Source: Merdicola sp905200315 (lineage in GTDB: Bacteria > Bacillota > Clostridia > TANB77 > CAG-508). Taken from it: a stretch of 64,000 nt of DNA. Both the position numbers and the translations under genes were made by a program. The stretch covers positions 62,001 through 126,000 of the forward strand of contig CABPZP010000001.1 of NCBI GenBank assembly GCA_902461935.1, read 5' to 3'. Below, in pieces: positions 43,176-51,646 of the stretch (positions within the stretch are counted from its first letter, which is position 1; each line of letters starts with the position of its first letter). The notes under the pieces are model-generated. The model was given only the letters and a program-made list of their open reading frames with translations. It ran no database searches and was not told where the DNA came from.

Positions 43176-44432
43176 TTAATCTTCCAATAAAAATTCTTTT
43201 ATATTACTTGCTGCATTTCTTCCTGAACGTGCTGCAAATGCTACTGTTGATTTTGTTGCTGCTACATCTCCTCCTGCAAATATTTTTTCTTTTGAAGTTC
43301 TGTTGTTTGTGTCTACCTTTATTTTTCCATTATAAGTTAATTCTAAATTTAAAGAATTTACTAATTTTTCTTCTACCTTTGAACCAACTGCCATTACTAC
43401 ATAATCCACATTTAAAAGGTAGTTACTTCCCTCAATATTTACTGGAGAAAGTCTTGTTTCTCCCTCTTTTTTCTCTAACTTTGTTTTTATTAGTTCTATT
43501 TTTTCTACTTTATTTTCGCCTATTATCTTTACAATATTATTTTGGAATAGAAACTCTATTCCTTCTTTTTTTGCATCTTCTATTTCTAACTTTTCTGCTG
43601 GCATTTGTTCTTCTGCTCTTCTATATATTACATATACATTTTTAGCTCCAAGCCTTTTTACAGTTCTTGCAGTATCCATTGCTACATTTCCTCCACCGCT
43701 TACTGCAACACTTTTTCCTTCATAATTTGGATGATTGTTATATTCTAAAAGTTCATTTCCCCCAAATACCCCTTCTAAATTTTCTCCTTCTATATTCATT
43801 TTGCTGGAAACATTTGAACCAAATCCTAAAAATACTGCATCGTATTTATTTTGTAATTCTTCAATAGTAAAGTCTTTTCCTAATTCCATATTTATTTTTG
43901 TTTCAATTCCAAGCTCTAAAATTTTATCTACTGCATTCTTTAATACTTCTTTACTTAATCTAAATTCAGGAATTCCATGTTTCATAATTCCACCTAAATA
44001 GTTATATTTTTCATAAATTGTAACACTTGCACCTTCTCTTGCTAAGAAAGCTGCACAGGTTAGTCCAGCAGGGCCTCCACCAACCACAGCTATTTTTTTG
44101 CATTTTAATTCATTAGAAATCTTAGGAATTTTCCAGCCCTCTTTAATTGCCATATCTCCTAAAAATGCTTCCATTTTACCAATTTCAACTGGCACCATAG
44201 AAACACCTTTTACACAAGAACCTTGGCATTGTTTTAGATGTGGACAAATTCTACCACATATTGGTTGAAGTACAGTGGTTTTACACAACAATTCATATGC
44301 TTGTTTGAATTTTTCTTCTTTTATTAATTTTATAAAGCCTGTGGTATCGTTATGTAATGGGCATCCAACCTGACATGGTTTTGTGACGCAACTTTCACAA
44401 TAATTTGCTTTTTCTAAAATTTCTTTATACAT
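43176..44432 (-). CDS. GltD-like FAD/NAD(P)-binding oxidoreductase
   Basis: 418 residues. An N-terminal iron-sulfur region (CESCVTKPCQVGCP, CGRICPHLKQCQGSC), an FAD site (VVGGGPAGLTCAAFLAREG) and a NAD(P) site (SGGGNVAMDTARTVKRLG), ending FAGGDVAATKSTVAFAARSG. This is the small-subunit architecture of glutamate synthase and of related electron-transfer flavoproteins. No glutamate synthase large subunit is present. The next gene upstream is the [FeFe] hydrogenase, so an electron-transfer role with it is a reasonable inference. Confidence 0.85.
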   Translation of the reverse strand: MYKEILEKANYCESCVTKPCQVGCPLHNDTTGFIKLIKEEKFKQAYELLCKTTVLQPICGRICPHLKQCQGSCVKGVSMVPVEIGKMEAFLGDMAIKEGWKIPKISNELKCKKIAVVGGGPAGLTCAAFLAREGASVTIYEKYNYLGGIMKHGIPEFRLSKEVLKNAVDKILELGIETKINMELGKDFTIEELQNKYDAVFLGFGSNVSSKMNIEGENLEGVFGGNELLEYNNHPNYEGKSVAVSGGGNVAMDTARTVKRLGAKNVYVIYRRAEEQMPAEKLEIEDAKKEGIEFLFQNNIVKIIGENKVEKIELIKTKLEKKEGETRLSPVNIEGSNYLLNVDYVVMAVGSKVEEKLVNSLNLELTYNGKIKVDTNNRTSKEKIFAGGDVAATKSTVAFAARSGRNAASNIKEFLLED

Positions 44433-44503
44433 TTTATTTTCCTTTCATAAATATAATTATTTATATTATCTGATTATATTATCTGATTTCATTTTATGTA
44501 TTT

Positions 44504-44529
44504 GGGCGGACAGAGGCGTCCGCCCCTAC
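44504..44529 (-). repeat. GTAG hairpin repeat (REP-like)
   Basis: GGGCGGACAGAGGCGTCCGC then CCCTAC, in the gap between the hydrogenase and GltD-like genes. Confidence 0.85.
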
Positions 44530-44618
44530 ATCGTTTGAAATTTTTTCTATAATATTTAGCAATAGTTTTATATAGCATAATTATAATAAATTTCATTGTA
44601 ATTATGTATTTTTTTATT

Positions 44619-45977
44619 TTATTTTTTTAATAAATAAGATTTATCCTCATATTTCGTGTGTAATAATTTTTCTGCTATTTTTGAGTTTGGTTTTTCGTAA
44701 AATTCTTTGTATATTTCTTTTATTTCCGGATTTTTGTAACTTACTCTTAATGTATTTTTTTCATCATCGGCATAAAGACTTTGTATTCTTTTGGCTCTTG
44801 TATCTATCATTTCTAATAGAGTGCTTTTGGGTTGACCTCCTCCTGCTATACATCCGCCCTTACAGTTCATTACTTCTACAAAATGATATTCTACTTCGCC
44901 TTTTTTTATTTTTTCTATTAATTCTTGTGCATTTTTCATTCCATTTGCTACTGCAACTTTTACTATTGTTCCTTCTATTTTAATTTGAGCTTCTTTTATT
45001 CCTTGCATCCCTCTAACAGTGTTAAATTCTATTTTTTCTTGTTCTAAGTCTTTTCCTGTTATAAAATAATATGCCGTTCTTAGTGCCGCTTCCATTACTC
45101 CACCAGTATTTCCAAATATAACACCAGCACCAGTTCCTTTGCCTAATGGTGAATCAAATTTTGTATTTTTTAAATTTTTAAATTCTATTCTTTCTTCTTT
45201 TATCCACATTGCAAGTTCTCTTGTTGTTAATACAAAATCATTATCCATTATGTTTTCTATGCCGTTAAATTCTGCAGAAGATTTCATTTCTTTTCTTTTT
45301 ATTTCATATTTTTTTGCAGTACATGGAGCTATTACAACATTTATTATATCTTGTGGATTTATATTTTTTTGTTTTGCAAAATATGTTTTTATTGTTGCAC
45401 CTTGCATACTTATTGGACTTTTTGTAGTAGATAAATTTGGTATTAATTCTGGATAAAATATTTCTACATATTTTACCCACGCAGGACAACAACTTGTAAA
45501 TTGTGGTAAATTTTTATTTTCCTTAATTCTGTTAACTAATTCCATAGCTTCTTCCATTATTGTTAAATCTGCGCCAAATGTAATGTCGAAAACATATTTT
45601 GCACCTAATAATTTTAAAGCAGTAACTATTTGTTCTTCTACATTAGTTCCTTTTTCTATTCCAAATTCTTCCCCTAAAGCAGCTCTAACAGCTGGAGCAA
45701 TACTTACTACAACTGTTTTAGATTCATCTTTAATTATTTCTTTTAAGTGTATATAATCCATTTTTTCTTTAATTGCTTCTGTTGGACACATATTCGCACA
45801 TTGCCCACAATTAATACAAATAGGCTTTCCAGTTACTCCTAAATCGTACATTCTACCTACCGTAATTTCGTTATTGCATATTCTTCTGCAATAACCACAT
45901 TCTATGCACTTTTTATCATCTTTTTCTATACTTATATTATCTTTTGCTATTGGTACAACTAATTCTAAATTTTCCAT
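44619..45977 (-). CDS. monomeric [FeFe] hydrogenase
   Basis: 452 residues. Two [4Fe-4S] sites come first (CIECGYCRRICNNE, CINCGQCANMCPTEA). The three H-cluster motifs are FTSCCPAWVKY, APCTAKKYE and VEVMNCKGGCIAGGGQP. The second motif starts with Ala where many group A enzymes have Met. No C-terminal small-subunit extension is obvious beyond the motif (about 60 residues remain). Makes or uses H2 in fermentative metabolism. GGAGAAATTT precedes the ATG at 45977; an ATG at 45989 overlaps that site. Confidence 0.92.
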   Translation of the reverse strand: MENLELVVPIAKDNISIEKDDKKCIECGYCRRICNNEITVGRMYDLGVTGKPICINCGQCANMCPTEAIKEKMDYIHLKEIIKDESKTVVVSIAPAVRAALGEEFGIEKGTNVEEQIVTALKLLGAKYVFDITFGADLTIMEEAMELVNRIKENKNLPQFTSCCPAWVKYVEIFYPELIPNLSTTKSPISMQGATIKTYFAKQKNINPQDIINVVIAPCTAKKYEIKRKEMKSSAEFNGIENIMDNDFVLTTRELAMWIKEERIEFKNLKNTKFDSPLGKGTGAGVIFGNTGGVMEAALRTAYYFITGKDLEQEKIEFNTVRGMQGIKEAQIKIEGTIVKVAVANGMKNAQELIEKIKKGEVEYHFVEVMNCKGGCIAGGGQPKSTLLEMIDTRAKRIQSLYADDEKNTLRVSYKNPEIKEIYKEFYEKPNSKIAEKLLHTKYEDKSYLLKK

Positions 45978-45995
45978 AAATTTCTCCATTTTTAT

Positions 45996-46766
45996 TTAAA
46001 CTCCAACAGATGAAAATCCACTATCAACATGTATAACTTCTGCTGTTATAGCTTTTGACATATCACTAAATAAAAAGCTTGCTGCATCTCCAACATCTTT
46101 TATTGTGATATTTTTATGTAGTGGTGCTTTATTTTCTACAAGTTCTAAAATATTTCCAAAATCTTTTATTCCTTTAGCAGAAAGTGTTTTTACAGGTCCT
46201 GCTGATATTGCATTTATTCGTATTCCATTTTTCCCTAAGTCTTTTGCTAAATATTTTATACTTGTTTCTAATGCTGATTTTGCAACTCCCATTACATTAT
46301 AGCCTTCAACAGATTTTTCTGCTCCATAATAAGATAATGCAACAATACTTCCATTATCTTCTAACAATCCAACTTCTTTTGCTATTCTTGAAACTGCTAT
46401 TATTGAATAGCTACTTACATCTGTTGCATGTGCAAAGCCATCTCTTGTAGTATTTATAAAGTCATTTCTTAAATCTTCTGTATTTGCATGTGCGATTGCA
46501 TGTAAAATTCCATCTATTTTTCCGTTTTCTTTTAATATTATTTCAAAAGCATTTTTAATAGACTCATCACTTGAAACATCACATGCATATGTTTTAGCAC
46601 CTGGAATATCTTTTATTAATTTTTCTGTTTTCTCTCCACTTTCTGGAGTATTGTGTGTAAAAATTACCTCTGCTCCATTTTCTATTGCAGATTGAGCAAC
46701 TCCCCAAGCAATGCTCCATTTATTCCTTACACCCATTATTAATATTTTTTTACCTTTTAAAATCAT
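45996..46766 (-). CDS. fabI: enoyl-ACP reductase FabI
   Basis: 256 residues, an SDR enzyme. KILIMGVRNKWSIAWGVAQS is the FabI cofactor motif, and the active-site pair is in YYGAEKSVEGYNVMGVAKSA (Tyr-x6-Lys), ending HVDSGFSSVGV. Reduces trans-2-enoyl-ACP in the last step of each elongation cycle. Last gene of the fatty acid operon; FabK is not seen. Confidence 0.93.
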   Translation of the reverse strand: MILKGKKILIMGVRNKWSIAWGVAQSAIENGAEVIFTHNTPESGEKTEKLIKDIPGAKTYACDVSSDESIKNAFEIILKENGKIDGILHAIAHANTEDLRNDFINTTRDGFAHATDVSSYSIIAVSRIAKEVGLLEDNGSIVALSYYGAEKSVEGYNVMGVAKSALETSIKYLAKDLGKNGIRINAISAGPVKTLSAKGIKDFGNILELVENKAPLHKNITIKDVGDAASFLFSDMSKAITAEVIHVDSGFSSVGV

Positions 46767-46779
46767 TATAAAACTCCTT

Positions 46780-47574
46780 TTATTTAGCTATGTATTCTCC
46801 CATATTTCTAAATTTATTATATCTATCATTTACTAATTCTTCTTTAGAAAGTTTATTCATTTTATTTATATTTTTTATTATTTCTTTTTTTATATTTTCG
46901 CAAATATTTTCAAAATTCACATTATCTTCTCTAATTATTTTATCAATAACTTTTAATTCATACAAGTCTTTTGCGGTTAATTTCATTTTTTCTGCTGCTT
47001 CTTTTGCTCTACTTGCATCTTTCCATAAAATACTTGCATAACCTTCCGGAGAAAGTATTGAATATATTGCATTTTCAAGCATAAAAACTTTATTGCCTAC
47101 GCCCAAAGCTAAAGCCCCACCAGAAGAGCCTTCTCCTATTACTATTGCTATTATAGGAACTTTAAGCTCACACATTTTTAGCATTGAACTTGCAATAGCC
47201 TCTCCTTGACCTTTCTTTTCTGCTTCAACTCCAGGATATGCTCCTTTTGTATCAATAAATGTTATAACAGGTCTATTAAATTTTTCAGCTTGATTCATAA
47301 AACGAATTGCTTTTCTGTAACTTTCCGGATTTGGCATTCCAAAATTTCTTTCAATATTTTCTTTCGTATTTCTACCCTTTTGCTCTGCAATTACTGTAAA
47401 ATTTTGATTACCTATTTTTGCTAAACCACATACTATTGATTTATCATCTTTGCAATTTCTATCTCCATGAAGCTCAAAAAAATCATCAAATATGTTTTCT
47501 ATATAGTCTAGTGATGTTTTTCTTTCTGGAGACCTTGCTATTTGAACCCTATCCCAGGCAGTTAAATTTTTCAT
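46780..47574 (-). CDS. accA: acetyl-CoA carboxylase, carboxyltransferase subunit alpha
   Basis: 264 residues. ARSPERKTSLDYIENIFDDF, ELHGDRNCKDD, IDTKGAYPGVEAEKKGQGEA and VIGEGSSGGALALGVGN are AccA hallmarks. Works with AccD to move the carboxyl group from biotin to acetyl-CoA, giving malonyl-CoA. Shorter than the E. coli protein at its N-terminus, as usual in Clostridia. Confidence 0.95.
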   Translation of the reverse strand: MKNLTAWDRVQIARSPERKTSLDYIENIFDDFFELHGDRNCKDDKSIVCGLAKIGNQNFTVIAEQKGRNTKENIERNFGMPNPESYRKAIRFMNQAEKFNRPVITFIDTKGAYPGVEAEKKGQGEAIASSMLKMCELKVPIIAIVIGEGSSGGALALGVGNKVFMLENAIYSILSPEGYASILWKDASRAKEAAEKMKLTAKDLYELKVIDKIIREDNVNFENICENIKKEIIKNINKMNKLSKEELVNDRYNKFRNMGEYIAK

Positions 47575-47637
47575 TTAGATTTTCTCCTTTTAATTTAGAT
47601 TTTTCATTTTGCATTATAAGATTTTTCTATTTTTATT

Positions 47638-47664
47638 GTAGGGGTCGGCGTCCTCGACGACCCG
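47638..47664 (+). repeat. GTAG hairpin repeat (opposite orientation)
   Basis: GTAGGGGTCGGCGTCCTCGA then CGACCCG. One of three copies packed into the 329-base accD-accA gap. Confidence 0.85.
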
Positions 47665-47754
47665 CATACTCAAATTGTCAACAGACCATTTTAAATTTCG
47701 AGGATTGCGACACCAAACAATTTATTTGTCATTTGTTATCTAAAATTTATTTTT

Positions 47755-47781
47755 GGGCGGACTTAAGGCGTCCGCCCCTAC
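47755..47781 (-). repeat. GTAG hairpin repeat
   Basis: GGGCGGACTTAAGGCGTCCG then CCCCTAC. Middle copy in the accD-accA gap. Confidence 0.85.
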
Positions 47782-47860
47782 AACGTTTTACATTAATTTT
47801 TTTATACGTAATGCAACCGAAAAATTAACTAAACTTTATTATTTTTTATTCTATTTTTTC

Positions 47861-47886
47861 GGGTCGTCGAGGACGCCGACCCCTAC
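47861..47886 (-). repeat. GTAG hairpin repeat
   Basis: GGGTCGTCGAGGACGCCGAC then CCCTAC. Right copy in the accD-accA gap. Confidence 0.85.
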
Positions 47887-47903
47887 AATGTTTAACATTA
47901 ATT

Positions 47904-48749
47904 TTAATTATATAAATCATGAAATTCTATTAATTTTGAAATTGTGTTTTTTAATTTTTTTCTCTCTACAATTTTATCAATAAAACCATGTTCTAATAAA
48001 AATTCTGCTGTTTGAAATCCCTCCGGCAATTCTTCTCCTATTGTTTGTTTTATTACTCTCTGCCCTGCAAATCCTATCATTGCCTTTGGTTCTGCTAGAA
48101 CTATATCTGCTATACTTGCAAAAGATGCCGTAACTCCCCCATAAGTAGGATCTGTTAATACTGAAATATATAATCCACCTGCTTTATTTAATTTCGATAT
48201 AGCAGCTGTTGTTTTTGCCATTTGCATAAGCGATATAATTCCCTCTTGCATTCTCGCACCACCAGATGTGCAAAATATTATAAGAGGAATTTTTCTTTCT
48301 ATAGCTTGTTCTACAGAATACGCAATTTTTTCTCCAACAACAACTCCCATACTTCCCATTAGAAATCCACTATCCATTACACAAATAACAACATCTTTAC
48401 CATTTATCTTTCCAGTTCCACAACTTATAGCCTCTTCTATTCCAGTTTTTTCTCTTAAACCTTTTATCTTTTTTGTATAATCTTCTAACTCTAAAGGATT
48501 GCTTGTATCTATATTTAAGTCAAATCTTTTATATGTACCATCATCTATAATTGTTTCTAATCTTCTATTAATATGCATTCTAAAATATGCACCACAATTT
48601 GGGCAAATAGACATATTATTTCGAACATCTTCTTTATATAAAATTTCTTTGCATTTATTACATTTAATCCATTTACCAACAGGAATATCAACCTTATTTT
48701 CTATTTTTTTAGCCGTTGGTTCTCTTTTTTTTATTTTATCAACAATCAT
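47904..48749 (-). CDS. accD: acetyl-CoA carboxylase, carboxyltransferase subunit beta
   Basis: 281 residues. N-terminal zinc ribbon (IKCNKCKEILY, SICPNCGAYF), then ICTSGGARMQEGIISLMQMA, VLTDPTYGGVTASFASIAD and AGQRVIKQTIGEELPEGFQT. Partner of AccA. Separated from it by a gap holding three GTAG repeats. Confidence 0.95.
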   Translation of the reverse strand: MIVDKIKKREPTAKKIENKVDIPVGKWIKCNKCKEILYKEDVRNNMSICPNCGAYFRMHINRRLETIIDDGTYKRFDLNIDTSNPLELEDYTKKIKGLREKTGIEEAISCGTGKINGKDVVICVMDSGFLMGSMGVVVGEKIAYSVEQAIERKIPLIIFCTSGGARMQEGIISLMQMAKTTAAISKLNKAGGLYISVLTDPTYGGVTASFASIADIVLAEPKAMIGFAGQRVIKQTIGEELPEGFQTAEFLLEHGFIDKIVERKKLKNTISKLIEFHDLYN

Positions 48750-48804
48750 TTTTTAGCCTTTCTTTATTATTAATTCATTATTTTGTCTTATATTATTTTT
48801 TAAC

Positions 48805-48830
48805 GGGTCGTCGGGGACGCCGACCCCTAC
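48805..48830 (-). repeat. GTAG hairpin repeat
   Basis: GGGTCGTCGGGGACGCCGAC then CCCTAC, upstream of accD. Confidence 0.85.
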
Positions 48831-48872
48831 AACATTTGACATTAATTTTTTATATAATGACATATTCTATTT

Positions 48873-49019
48873 AAAGACAAAATAATAATTAAGATTAAAT
48901 TTCGCGAAGCAAGTGGGGACCTTTCCGGCATTCTTCAAAATTCTTTGAATTTTGTTAGAAGGACGTGAATGGGGAGCTTCGATGAAATTTTAGATTAATT
49001 TATTATTTTGTCTTATGTT
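48873..49019. repeat. long inverted repeat between accC and accD
   Basis: An imperfect hairpin of about 147 bases. Outer arms AAGACAAAATAATAA-TTAAGAT and the matching ATTAATTTATTATTTTGTCTT, middle arms TTTCGCGAAGC / GCTTCGATGAAA, inner TTCAAAATTC / GAATTTTG. No ORF. A third copy of TTATTTTGTCTTAT stands at about 48779. Confidence 0.7.
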
Positions 49020-49029
49020 ATAAATTTTA

Positions 49030-50364
49030 TTAAAAATTAACTTCAATAAAAGACGTATCATAATCTCCCCTAATAAAATTCTTATTCTTAATAATTTCAA
49101 GTAAAAAATCAATATTAGTATCAATACCCTCTATTACAGTTTCTTCCAAAGCTCGTTTCATTTTACTTATTGCCTCATTCCTATTTGCACCATAAGCTAT
49201 AATTTTAGCAATCATAGAATCATATGTTGGTGGAATTGTATATCCTTCATATATTGCAGAGTCTATTCTAATCCCCTTTCCTCCTGGAAGATTTAAACCT
49301 GTTATTGTTCCTGGACATGGTCTAAAATTTTTACTAGGATTTTCTGCATTTATTCTACATTCTATTGCATGCCCTTTAAATTCTATTTCTTTTTGCTTTA
49401 TTTTAAGTTCTTCTCCTGCTGCAATTTTTATTTGATTTTTTACAATATCTATTCCAGTTCTTTCTTCTGTAATTGGATGTTCTACTTGTATTCTGGTATT
49501 CATTTCCATAAAGTAAAAATTTTTATGCTTATCTACTAAAAATTCTACCGTTCCGCAACTTGTATAACCGGCTGCTTTTGCTGCTTTTATAGCCGCTTCT
49601 CCCATTTTATTTCTTAATTTTTCATCTATTGCTGTTGATGGTGTTTCTTCTACAACTTTTTGATGTCTTCTTTGAACAGTACAATCTCTTTCTCCTAAAT
49701 GTATAACATTTCCATGTTCATCAGCTAATATTTGGATTTCAACATGTCTTGGATTTTCTATAAATTTCTCCATATAAATTTCATCATCATTAAAAGAAAT
49801 TTTTGCTTCTTGTTTAACAATATTGTAATTACTTTCTAATTCTCTTTCATTATTAACAATACGAATGCCTTTGCCTCCGCCACCTGCAGCAGCTTTTAAC
49901 ATTACAGGATACCCTATTTTTTTAGCAACTTCAAAAGCATCTTTTATTCCTTTTATGCTACCATCCGAACCTGGAACAGTTGGAACACCAGCTTTTTTCA
50001 TAAGTTCCTTTGCATTAGATTTATTTCCCATAAGTTCAATAACTTTATAAGAAGGTCCTATAAATTTAATATTAGATTCTTCGCATATTCTTGCAAACTG
50101 ACTATTTTCTGAAAGAAAACCAAAACCTGGATGAATACTATCACTTCCTGTTATATTTGCCGCTTCTATAATATTCTTAAAACTTAAATAACTTTTATTA
50201 GAAGGAGCCGGTCCAATACATATTGCTTCATCTGCAAGCCTAGTATGTAGTGAATCTTTATCTATTTCAGAATATACTGCAACAGTTTTTATATTCATTT
50301 CTTTGCATGCTCTAATTATTCTTACAGCAATTTCTCCTCTGTTTGCAATTAAAATTTTATTCAT
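49030..50364 (-). CDS. accC: biotin carboxylase subunit of acetyl-CoA carboxylase
   Basis: 444 residues. N-terminal KILIANRGEIAVRIIRACKE, ATP-grasp core with MLKAAAGGGGKGIRIV and HVEIQILADEHGNVIHLGER, then RRHQKVVEETPS and FYFMEMNTRIQVEHPITEE. Carboxylates the biotin on AccB using bicarbonate and ATP. Confidence 0.96.
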   Translation of the reverse strand: MNKILIANRGEIAVRIIRACKEMNIKTVAVYSEIDKDSLHTRLADEAICIGPAPSNKSYLSFKNIIEAANITGSDSIHPGFGFLSENSQFARICEESNIKFIGPSYKVIELMGNKSNAKELMKKAGVPTVPGSDGSIKGIKDAFEVAKKIGYPVMLKAAAGGGGKGIRIVNNERELESNYNIVKQEAKISFNDDEIYMEKFIENPRHVEIQILADEHGNVIHLGERDCTVQRRHQKVVEETPSTAIDEKLRNKMGEAAIKAAKAAGYTSCGTVEFLVDKHKNFYFMEMNTRIQVEHPITEERTGIDIVKNQIKIAAGEELKIKQKEIEFKGHAIECRINAENPSKNFRPCPGTITGLNLPGGKGIRIDSAIYEGYTIPPTYDSMIAKIIAYGANRNEAISKMKRALEETVIEGIDTNIDFLLEIIKNKNFIRGDYDTSFIEVNF

Positions 50365-50388
50365 TGTATTTTCCTCTCTTAAATTAAT

Positions 50389-50820
50389 TTATATTAAAGC
50401 AAATGTAAGTTCACCTTTGGCTGCAACTTTACCATCAACAGAAGCTATAGCCTCTCCTACACCAATAGGACCTTTTCTTTTTATAATTTTAACTTCTAAT
50501 TTTAGCCTATCTCCTGGTACCACTTGCCTTTTAAATCTCATTTTATCAATGCCTCCAAATAAGGCATTTTTTCCTTTATTTTCATCTACACTTAAAATAG
50601 CCACTGCTCCAGTTTGAGCTAAACTTTCTGCAATTAAAACTCCTGGCATTATTGGATTACCAGGGAAATGTCCTTTAAAATACCATTCTTCTATATTAAC
50701 ATTTTTATAAGCAATGGCACTCTCTCCTGGTATAAAATCTTCAACCTCATCAATCATCAAAAACGGATCTCTTTGAGGAATTATTTTTTTTATTTCTTCT
50801 TTATTTAACATTTTTATCAC
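50389..50820 (-). CDS. fabZ: 3-hydroxyacyl-ACP dehydratase FabZ
   Basis: 143 residues. IIPQRDPFLMIDEVEDF and WYFKGHFPGNPIMPGVLIAE, with the catalytic His, then the active-site Glu in AESLAQTGAV. Dehydrates 3-hydroxyacyl-ACP. Confidence 0.96.
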   Translation of the reverse strand: MIKMLNKEEIKKIIPQRDPFLMIDEVEDFIPGESAIAYKNVNIEEWYFKGHFPGNPIMPGVLIAESLAQTGAVAILSVDENKGKNALFGGIDKMRFKRQVVPGDRLKLEVKIIKRKGPIGVGEAIASVDGKVAAKGELTFALI

Positions 50821-50850
50821 CTGCTTTTTATATGATATATTATTTTTTTA

Positions 50851-50879
50851 TTGACTTTTTATGTCGATAACATTATAAT
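50851..50879 (+). promoter_or_regulatory. promoter of the antisense small gene in the fatty acid operon
   Basis: TTGACT, 17-base spacer, TATAAT on the plus strand. The leader that follows contains a hairpin, TAGCCAAA-CT-TTTGGCTA, about 30 bases before GGAGGTG. Confidence 0.8.
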
Positions 50880-50946
50880 TATGTTTATGTAACCTGTTGA
50901 TATCATAGCCAAACTTTGGCTACACCCACATTTTGGAGGTGTTTTT

Positions 50947-51156
50947 ATGAAGCATTTTTACTATTTTGTATCTTTTTCTTATCCCGAACATTTTGGAATG
51001 TCTGAAATAGATTTTCCTAGAGAAATAAAATCTTTTGATGATATTTTAGAAATTCGGGATCATTTAAGCGAAGACAATAATCTTAATGAAGACAATAATC
51101 TTAATAAGGATGATATTATCGTTCTTAATTATCAACTTTTAAGAGTAGAATCTTAA
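50947..51156 (+). CDS. small protein encoded against the fatty acid operon
   Basis: 69 residues: HFYYFVSFSYPEHFGMSEID, FPREIKSFDDILEIRDHL, then a tandem EDNNLN/EDNNLN segment and VLNYQLLRVE. TTTTGGAGGTG precedes the ATG. It has its own promoter, a leader hairpin and a GC-rich hairpin after the stop (51160-51188), and sits between fabZ and accB on the opposite strand. The 18-base unit GAAGACAATAATCTTAAT is repeated twice inside. No family recognised. Confidence 0.65.
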   Translation: MKHFYYFVSFSYPEHFGMSEIDFPREIKSFDDILEIRDHLSEDNNLNEDNNLNKDDIIVLNYQLLRVES

Positions 51157-51186
51157 CTAAAAGGGCCTGCCACCACGGGGGCTTTT

Positions 51187-51630
51187 TTATTTTATCTTAA
51201 ACAATGGTTTACCATATTCTACAGTTTCTCCATCTTTTACCATTATTTCAATAATCTCTCCATCAAATTCTGATTCGATTTCATTCATTAATTTCATTGC
51301 TTCTACTATGCATAACACATCGCCTTTTGAAACTTTATCTCCTACTTTTACATATTCTTTTGCATCTGGAGATGGTTTTGAGTAAAATGTTCCTACCATT
51401 GGAGATTTTACTATTTTGCTGTTTTCTATTTCTTCTTTTTTAGTTTCTGTTATAGTATTTGATATTTCTTTTTGATTAAATGTATGAATTTGTGTTCCTA
51501 TTTCATCTATATTATTTTTTGCACTTTTTTTCATTCCAATTTTTATGCCATCTGGAAATTCTATATTTAGTTCGTCTATATTGGAATTTCCCATATCATT
51601 AATTAATTTTTTTATTTCTTCGTAATCCAT
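51187..51630 (-). CDS. accB: biotin carboxyl carrier protein of acetyl-CoA carboxylase
   Basis: 147 residues. A basic/acidic linker precedes the biotinyl domain: VKSPMVGTFYSKPSPDAKEY, CIVEAMKLMNEIES with the biotin Lys in EAMKL, then VEYGKPLFKI. Carries carboxybiotin between AccC and AccAD. AGGAGGAAGAA precedes the ATG. Confidence 0.96.
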   Translation of the reverse strand: MDYEEIKKLINDMGNSNIDELNIEFPDGIKIGMKKSAKNNIDEIGTQIHTFNQKEISNTITETKKEEIENSKIVKSPMVGTFYSKPSPDAKEYVKVGDKVSKGDVLCIVEAMKLMNEIESEFDGEIIEIMVKDGETVEYGKPLFKIK

Positions 51631-51646
51631 TTCTTCCTCCTAAAAA

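Noticed and set aside
45304..45492. 62-residue minus-strand ORF inside the hydrogenase gene
   Set aside because: Alternative frame of a gene with intact H-cluster motifs.
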